Part shown: positions 4,620 through 9,194 of the stretch, piece by piece
Layout: each line of letters begins with the position of its first letter
Numbering within the stretch: the first letter of the stretch is position 1
Assembly: GCA_018676275.1 (NCBI GenBank)
Contig: JABHFC010000351.1
Coordinates: forward strand, 1-9,194
DNA length: 9,194 nt
Source: Gammaproteobacteria bacterium
Lineage (GTDB): Bacteria > Pseudomonadota > Gammaproteobacteria > Eutrophobiales > Eutrophobiaceae
Direction: 5' to 3'
Notes under the pieces: generated by a model
The model's database searches: none
What the model was told of the DNA's origin: nothing
Seen by the model: only the letters and a program-made list of their open reading frames with translations
Translations under genes and position numbers: made by a program

Positions 4620-6931
4620 AACAGGATGGGTCCAAATACGGGGTTGGCATTTCGATGCCACGCAGGGAATCCTATGAGAAGGTAAGTGGGAGCGCTGTCT
4701 ACACCGATGATATGGTGCTTCCGGGTATGCTCTACGGCGCAGTGCTTGGTTCTGACTATGCTCACGCCCGAATAAAGTCCTATGACACGAAGGCGGCAAA
4801 GGCACTGAAAGGTGTCAAGGCGGTCATAACGGCTGCCGATTTTGATATGCAACGGTGTGGCATGTTAATTAAAGATGAGCATCCGCTTGCCAGGGATAAG
4901 GTTCGATATATAGGTGAGCCGGTTGCTGCGGTCGCGGCAATTGACATGGCCACCGCTAATTTGGCAATGCAGTTAATTGAGATCGAATACGAAGAGCTTG
5001 ATGCGGTATTTGATGCGGAAGAGGCCATGCTGGAGAATGCTCCCATTCTCCACGAAGAACGAGATTCCTATGATGGTATCGTAGCATCACCTGGGTTACA
5101 CAATGTTGCATCGTATACTCGTTGCCAGGAGGGTGAGCTTGATGTCTGGGAGACTTGTGATGTTATTGTGGAAGGTGTTTATGAGACACCAGCCCAAGAA
5201 CATATGTACATTGAACCATGCTCGACAATTGCAGATATTGATCCCATGGGCAAAGTCACCGTGTGGTCCTCTCAGCAAAGTGTATTTATTCCCAGGCAGC
5301 TTACGGCAGAAGCACTAGGTATTCCGATGACCAAATTGCGATTTATAACACCCCAAGTTGGTGGTGCCTTTGGTGGCAAATGTGGTGTCACCAATCAACC
5401 GGTTACAGTTGCCTTGGCCTTAGCTGCCAATGCCCCTGTAAAGCTGACTTACACGAGATCTGATGACATGATTATGAACAAATCACGTCATCCAAGCCGA
5501 ATCTATATGCGAACAGGCGCCGATTCGAGTGGCAAATTGATAGCCCGCGAAGCGAAAATTTATTTTAATACCGGCGCGTACGCTGATGAAGGACCACTCA
5601 TCGGGTCAGTAGCGACTTTTTTTTCGCGGGGCCCCTATAAAATTAAAAATATGAATGTTGAAACATGGTGTGTGTACACAAATCGTACCAAGGCAGGTGC
5701 GTTTCGTGGTTTCGGTGTACCTCAGGCCACATTCGCCGGCGAATCACAAATTGACGAACTTGCTGAAAAATTGAATATGGATCCATTCGACCTGCGAATG
5801 AAAAATATGGTCGCTACGGATGACAAGTGGTTGGGTGGTCAAAATATCGACCATGGAACTTTGCCAGGTTGTCTCAAAGCCGTATATGAAGCTTCAAACC
5901 TGAGGGAAAGACCGAAACAACAGAAACTGGACAATAATAAATGGCGTGGCATTGGTGTGTCGACATCAGCGCATGTCTCTGCGGTGCTAAGTGCAAGTGC
6001 TGTTGTCAAATTAAACGAAGACGGGACAATCACCATAAATACTGGAGCCGTGGATATTGGAGAGGGGGCGGATACTATCCTCAGTCAAATGGCGGCTGAA
6101 ACTCTCGGTTTACATCCCGATGACATTACTTATACCTGCACTGACTCCGATACTTCGCCCTACAACTACCAGACCGCTGGCAGCCGAACAACATATGTTG
6201 TCGGAACCTCTGTCACTCAAGCCAGCGTCCAGGTACGTAACCAGATTTATAAACATGCCAGTGAAATGCTCGAATCCGCAGAATCTGATCTTGAAATATT
6301 GCCTGGTAGCTTTGTGGGTGTTAAGGGAAGTCCGGACGCCAGAATCCCATTCTCAGCAGTTGCCGGCAGGGCTTTGAATCAAGTGGGAGGACCAATTGTG
6401 GGTATGCACAGCTGGCTTTACCACAACACTCCCTTCGACAAGGAGACAGCAATGATTGAAGGGTTTGCCCTCGATGGTGGAGGGGTGTTCTGTTTCGCGG
6501 CACAGGTTGCCGTGGTCGATGTGGACAAGGATACGGGGAAAGTAGAGGTTGTCGAGTTCTGGTCGGCTCACGATGTCGGTTGTGCGATAAACCCGAAATC
6601 CGTGGAGGGCCAGATATTTGGCGGTGTTGTGCAGGGGCTGGGTTATGCACTGTTTGAGGAACTGGTCTGGATTGATGGGCAAATTTCCAATCCAAGTATG
6701 ATGGACTACAAGGTTCCCGGAATGAATGATGTCCCCTATGATATTCACGCTATCATTCTGGAAACACAGGAGAAAACTGGTCCTTTTGGAGCCCGTGGAG
6801 TTGGTGAGATTCCACTGAATGGCGTCGCACCTGCGATATGTAACGCAATCGCCAGCGCTACGGGCGCGCGAGTGCGAACTATTCCAGCTACGAGCGAACG
6901 CGTGTTACAGGAAATACTGAAACTAGAGTGA
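4610..6931 (+). CDS. Molybdenum hydroxylase, molybdopterin-binding large subunit (xanthine dehydrogenase family)
   Basis: This 773-residue subunit has the usual length for the catalytic chain that binds the molybdenum-pterin cofactor. The N-terminal aldehyde oxidase/xanthine dehydrogenase a/b hammerhead domain is visible in about residues 20-140 (YEKVSGSAVYTDDM, LYGAVLGSDYAHARI, GEPVAAVAA, IEIEYEELDAV). The cofactor domains carry GGAFGGK (251-257), GAFRGFGVPQ (363-372) and, near the end, GARGVGEIP with the catalytic Glu at 733. Arg366 matches the substrate-site Arg of xanthine oxidases. The residue after GGAFGGK is Cys258, where true xanthine dehydrogenases have a substrate-binding Glu. The CO dehydrogenase loop with Cys (AYRCSFR) is absent, the equivalent being AGAFRGFG, so this is not a form I CO dehydrogenase. 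The enzyme should hydroxylate a carbon next to a ring nitrogen or a similar group; the substrate is unknown. No maturation genes are visible in this window. Confidence 0.95.
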   Translation: MHVKQDGSKYGVGISMPRRESYEKVSGSAVYTDDMVLPGMLYGAVLGSDYAHARIKSYDTKAAKALKGVKAVITAADFDMQRCGMLIKDEHPLARDKVRYIGEPVAAVAAIDMATANLAMQLIEIEYEELDAVFDAEEAMLENAPILHEERDSYDGIVASPGLHNVASYTRCQEGELDVWETCDVIVEGVYETPAQEHMYIEPCSTIADIDPMGKVTVWSSQQSVFIPRQLTAEALGIPMTKLRFITPQVGGAFGGKCGVTNQPVTVALALAANAPVKLTYTRSDDMIMNKSRHPSRIYMRTGADSSGKLIAREAKIYFNTGAYADEGPLIGSVATFFSRGPYKIKNMNVETWCVYTNRTKAGAFRGFGVPQATFAGESQIDELAEKLNMDPFDLRMKNMVATDDKWLGGQNIDHGTLPGCLKAVYEASNLRERPKQQKLDNNKWRGIGVSTSAHVSAVLSASAVVKLNEDGTITINTGAVDIGEGADTILSQMAAETLGLHPDDITYTCTDSDTSPYNYQTAGSRTTYVVGTSVTQASVQVRNQIYKHASEMLESAESDLEILPGSFVGVKGSPDARIPFSAVAGRALNQVGGPIVGMHSWLYHNTPFDKETAMIEGFALDGGGVFCFAAQVAVVDVDKDTGKVEVVEFWSAHDVGCAINPKSVEGQIFGGVVQGLGYALFEELVWIDGQISNPSMMDYKVPGMNDVPYDIHAIILETQEKTGPFGARGVGEIPLNGVAPAICNAIASATGARVRTIPATSERVLQEILKLE

Positions 6932-6951
6932 GGAGCCGCAGTTTTACGACA

Positions 6952-7029
6952 GGTTAACCCGCTTAGCTTATTTTAACTATGTTGCTATGCAGCACCTCGG
7001 TTAAACCGGTTTACTGCGGACTCACGTGA
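6952..7029. promoter_or_regulatory. Cluster of short palindromes between the hydroxylase and sigma-factor genes
   Basis: In the 150-base gap three perfect palindromes follow one another: GGTTAACC (6952-6959), TAAACCGGTTTA (7002-7013) and TCACGTGA (7022-7029). In addition TTTAAC (6972-6977) can pair with GTTAAA (7000-7005) around a small TGCT-ATGC-AGCA hairpin (6983-6994). The GGTTAA core recurs at 6952 and 6999. No U-run follows, so a simple terminator is not supported. Operator sites for dimeric regulators are possible. Confidence 0.35.
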
Positions 7030-7037
7030 CAGATGCG

Positions 7038-7070
7038 TTATATTTAATTATCAACCAGTATAAATATAAT
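7038..7070 (+). promoter_or_regulatory. Inverted repeat and TATAAT immediately before the sigma-factor gene
   Basis: TTATATTTA (7038-7046) and TAAATATAA (7061-7069) are perfect 9-bp inverted repeats with a 14-base spacer. The right arm runs into a TATAAT hexamer at 7065-7070, only 11 bases before the ATG at 7082. If that hexamer is a real -10 box, the transcript would have almost no leader. No matching -35 box is visible at 17-18 bases, so it may instead be an activator- or repressor-bound site. Confidence 0.35.
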
Positions 7071-7081
7071 ATTTGATTACT

Positions 7082-7639
7082 ATGCAGCCTCTGGAAGAAA
7101 GTTCAATTGACGAAGCGACTGTCGTGAATATACACGATCAGAATTTGTTTCTGCGGGATTTGATTTGTGCCCAGACAAAATCACTTACCAGCTTCTTTAT
7201 GCGGCATGTACATTCTCGTGAGAATGCGGACGATCTTACTCAGGAAGTTTTCCTCAGGATGGTCAAAAGGAAGGGTCTTGAGAAGCTCGAAAACCCGGTC
7301 GGTTTCATGTTCAGGACGGCAACAAATCTGTTAACAGATGATCACAGGCGTCGCAAGGCAAGGGTCCATGATTTGCAAGTGCCTTATAACGATGACGATA
7401 TAGTCAGTGAAATGCCCGACCAGGAGCGCTATGTGCTGTCTGAAGAAATTCGGAACTCATTGCAATGTGCCTTTAACGAGTTAAAGCCAAAACAAAAAGA
7501 GGCCCTCTCGTTACATCGATTTGAAGGGCTGACCTATTCACAAATCGCGAATCGAATGGGTGTCTCGGTAAGTATGGTGGAAAAATATATCAGTCAGGCA
7601 CTTGTTATTTGTCGAAAACGATTGAGAGAATTTGTATGA
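7082..7639 (+). CDS. ECF RNA polymerase sigma factor, FecI-like
   Basis: The 185-residue protein has the two-domain layout of extracytoplasmic-function sigma factors. Sigma region 2 spans about residues 20-90 and includes ENADDLTQEVFLRM (47-60) and the -10-recognition helix FRTATNLLTDDHRRR (77-91). Sigma region 4 spans about 125-182 and includes LKPKQKEALSLHRFEGLTYS and the HTH IANRMGVSVSMVEKYIS (155-171). The HVHSRENADDLTQEVFLR block and the V..Y...AL..CR..L ending are typical of the FecI group, which is switched on by outer-membrane TonB-dependent receptors through a FecR partner. I favour ATG 7082; a TTG at 7073 in frame would add three residues, and neither has a Shine-Dalgarno. The stop overlaps the ATG of the FecR-like gene (ATGA, 7636-7639), confirming the pair. 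Targets are unknown; the downstream gene is a candidate. Confidence 0.93.
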   Translation: MQPLEESSIDEATVVNIHDQNLFLRDLICAQTKSLTSFFMRHVHSRENADDLTQEVFLRMVKRKGLEKLENPVGFMFRTATNLLTDDHRRRKARVHDLQVPYNDDDIVSEMPDQERYVLSEEIRNSLQCAFNELKPKQKEALSLHRFEGLTYSQIANRMGVSVSMVEKYISQALVICRKRLREFV

Positions 7640-8658
7640 AGAATAGAGATAACATGGAACCCCATGTGGAAGACATAACTCAGTTTGCTGCTGACTGGTA
7701 TACACGCATGCATTCAGGAGATCTCACACACAGAGATTACGAACAATTCGTACATTGGCTTGCATCTGATCCTGCCAATCGTGAGGAATATGCTGCGCTG
7801 GAAATGGTTTGGTCCTCGCTTGAAACTGTCAAGGATAGCGTCTGTGTTAATGACGCTGAAGATAAGTCCAGCTGGAGTGAATGGACTCACGCTATTATTG
7901 AAAGAATCAAAGAGTCTTTGATAATTACCGTACCCATGGCTACGGCTGTGGTTGCCGTTATTGTGACTCTGTTCTTATTTTCCGCCAATGATGTGCAGAT
8001 TTATACTACCGCTCGCGGCGAGCAAATTGCCGTTGAACTGAATGATGACTCATCCATCAATTTAAATTCCGATACAGAATTAATTGTCAAGTTTACCGAT
8101 GATTATCGTACGGTTGAATTGGTAAGAGGGCAGGCATTCTTTACCGTTGCGCACGATCCACTGAGACCATTTGTGGTTAAGGCCGGTAATGGTGAAGTAC
8201 GTGCAATTGGCACAGCATTCGATGTCGAAAAAATGGAGGAACTCATTACTGTTACGGTTTTGGAAGGCAGAGTAGAGGTTTTACAAATGTTTAATTCTGC
8301 CGAAATTCAAATCAACAGAAGAGAGGAGATCAAGGCGAATGAACAGGTATCTTTCGCTGAAGTGGGAACACTTTCCAAGGCACAATTTGTAGATCCCAAC
8401 GAGGCATTTTCCTGGCGTACAGGAATGATTGATTTTGACAATCAGCCTTTATCTGAAGTCATTGAAAAAATGAACAGATACTCTGCAAAGCAAATCATTC
8501 TAGTTGATGCAGAGGTGAAATCCCTACGTATTAGTGGCGTATTCAAAATAGGCGACTCAGATGCTCTGATTCGTGCTCTCGAAAAACGTTTTCATATTAA
8601 CGCAACTGATATTAACGATAGTAAAACGCTGATATTGAAAACTAAGGACTCCGGTTAG
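7636..8658 (+). CDS. FecR-family sigma-factor regulator (anti-sigma / signal relay)
   Basis: This 340-residue inner-membrane protein has the standard FecR domains in order. A cytoplasmic N-terminal DUF4880 segment (about 16-62: AADWYTRMHSGDLT, FVHWLASDPANREEY) would hold the sigma factor. A single membrane helix follows (about 95-116: IITVPMATAVVAVIVTLFLF). The periplasmic FecR domain covers about 120-215, with TARGEQIAVELNDDSSINLN, VRGQAFFTVAHD, FVVKAGNGEVRAIGTAFDV and VTVLEGRVEV. The conserved WRTG (260-263) introduces the C-terminal STN-like domain (FDNQPLSEVIEKMNRYS, LRISGVF). ATG 7636 overlaps the sigma-factor stop; a TTG 27 bases earlier is not needed. In the known system FecR senses ligand occupancy of a TonB-dependent receptor through its periplasmic part. 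No receptor gene appears in this window, and the next gene, 44 bases on, encodes an enzyme instead, which is unusual. Confidence 0.95.
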   Translation: MKNRDNMEPHVEDITQFAADWYTRMHSGDLTHRDYEQFVHWLASDPANREEYAALEMVWSSLETVKDSVCVNDAEDKSSWSEWTHAIIERIKESLIITVPMATAVVAVIVTLFLFSANDVQIYTTARGEQIAVELNDDSSINLNSDTELIVKFTDDYRTVELVRGQAFFTVAHDPLRPFVVKAGNGEVRAIGTAFDVEKMEELITVTVLEGRVEVLQMFNSAEIQINRREEIKANEQVSFAEVGTLSKAQFVDPNEAFSWRTGMIDFDNQPLSEVIEKMNRYSAKQIILVDAEVKSLRISGVFKIGDSDALIRALEKRFHINATDINDSKTLILKTKDSG

Positions 8659-8702
8659 CCTCCGATTGAAACCCGGTCAATCACCTTTCCGAATCTCACA
8701 AT

Positions 8703-9194
8703 ATGAATAAGAATGCGCTCGTCGCGACAGATATAGGTGGTACTTTTACAGATCTGGTTTACGCTAAAATTGATCCCGCTACAGGCCAATTAAATGATAT
8801 TACCTCCATTAAAACCGATACCACGCCCGCAAGTCTTGAGAAAGGCGTTCTGAATGCGATTCAGCTATCTGATGTCGCTATCAGTGAAATCGACCGTTTC
8901 ATACACGGCGCCACAGTTGTAATCAATGCGCTGACGGAGCGTAAAGGCTCAAAAACAGGACTAATTACCACCCGAGGCTTTCGTGACACGCTGGAGATTC
9001 AACGGGGAAATCGACCTGCGTTGTACGACTTTCGATATTCGAAGCCAAAACCTTTTATTCCCCGATATCTGCGTTGTGAGATTACAGAACGTATAGATTA
9101 TCTAGGTAGGGTACAAAAAGCGATTCTACTGGAAGAATTGGATAAGATAATTGAGCTCTTTCGAGCTGAAGAAGTGGAATCAATTGCAGTCTGC
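8703..9194 (+). CDS. Hydantoinase A / 5-oxoprolinase-family subunit (partial, runs off the window)
   Basis: The frame from ATG 8703 is open for 164 codons to the window edge; family members have roughly 650-750 residues, so about three quarters is missing. The N-terminal VATDIGGTFTDLVY (7-20) is the phosphate-binding motif of the actin-like ATPase fold of HyuA proteins, followed by the typical IKTDTTPASLEKGVLNAI, IHGATVVINALTERKGSKTG (67-86), LITTRGFRDTLEIQRGNRP and, further on, ITERIDYLGRV. The family includes ATP-dependent N-methylhydantoinase, 5-oxoprolinase and acetone/acetophenone carboxylase subunits; they usually work with a HyuB-type partner, expected just downstream but not visible. 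The start has no evident Shine-Dalgarno, but the family N-terminus fits it well. It lies 44 bases after fecR in the same direction, so it is probably in that transcript. The substrate cannot be decided from this part. Confidence 0.92.
   Translation, partial: MNKNALVATDIGGTFTDLVYAKIDPATGQLNDITSIKTDTTPASLEKGVLNAIQLSDVAISEIDRFIHGATVVINALTERKGSKTGLITTRGFRDTLEIQRGNRPALYDFRYSKPKPFIPRYLRCEITERIDYLGRVQKAILLEELDKIIELFRAEEVESIAVC

Noticed and set aside
4610..6931. Assignment as carbon monoxide dehydrogenase large subunit (coxL)
   Set aside because: The characteristic active-site loop with Cys (AYRCSFR) is absent; the equivalent segment reads AGAFRGFGVPQ as in other xanthine dehydrogenase-family enzymes. 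The CoxG-like neighbour alone is not enough.
7609..7635. A TTG start for the FecR-like gene at 7609
   Set aside because: It lies within the sigma-factor coding region, lacks a good ribosome site, and ATG 7636 overlaps the sigma-factor stop in the usual fecI-fecR manner.

Overview
This window looks like part of a gammaproteobacterial chromosome (an inference, not proven). The clues are a FecI/FecR-type ECF sigma factor and regulator pair, a membrane-protein tail resembling DUF6644, and moderate to low GC. The left third (about 1-3300) looks clearly AT-richer than the rest by eye, and it carries gene remnants and regulatory genes. The right two thirds is a compact, same-direction catabolic gene set. 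No rRNA, tRNA, CRISPR array or intact mobile element was seen.

Layout. At 2-223 is the end of a small membrane protein. The gap 224-746 holds a weak terminator-like hairpin and what looks like the eroded C-terminal end of an AraC-family regulator. An MFS transporter of the monocarboxylate / oxalate-formate type lies on the minus strand (747-2021). It is divergent from a TetR-family regulator (2237-2824) across an AT-rich region with two inverted repeats. Then, all on the plus strand, come a shortened CoxG-like (SRPBCC) gene (3056-3298) and the FAD (3295-4146), 2Fe-2S (4143-4619) and molybdopterin (4610-6931) subunits of a xanthine dehydrogenase-family molybdenum hydroxylase. After a 150-base gap rich in palindromes come an ECF sigma factor (7082-7639), its FecR-type regulator (7636-8658) and the start of a hydantoinase A / 5-oxoprolinase-family gene (8703 onward), cut by the window edge.

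How they may work together. The three hydroxylase subunits are chained by overlapping stop and start codons and carry all expected cofactor motifs, including the catalytic Glu near the end of the large subunit. The usual Glu after GGAFGGK, a substrate contact in true xanthine dehydrogenases, is a Cys here, and the CO dehydrogenase active-site loop is absent. The substrate is therefore probably neither xanthine nor CO. A hydantoinase A-type ATP-dependent amidohydrolase downstream suggests a two-step route: hydroxylate an N-heterocycle or similar compound to an oxo (lactam or imide) product, then open the ring. The FecI/FecR pair suggests that part of the locus answers to a ligand sensed at the outer membrane by a TonB-dependent receptor, but no receptor is visible here. 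The TetR regulator may control the divergent transporter and possibly the hydroxylase operon. This combined pathway is inference; the individual family assignments are much firmer.
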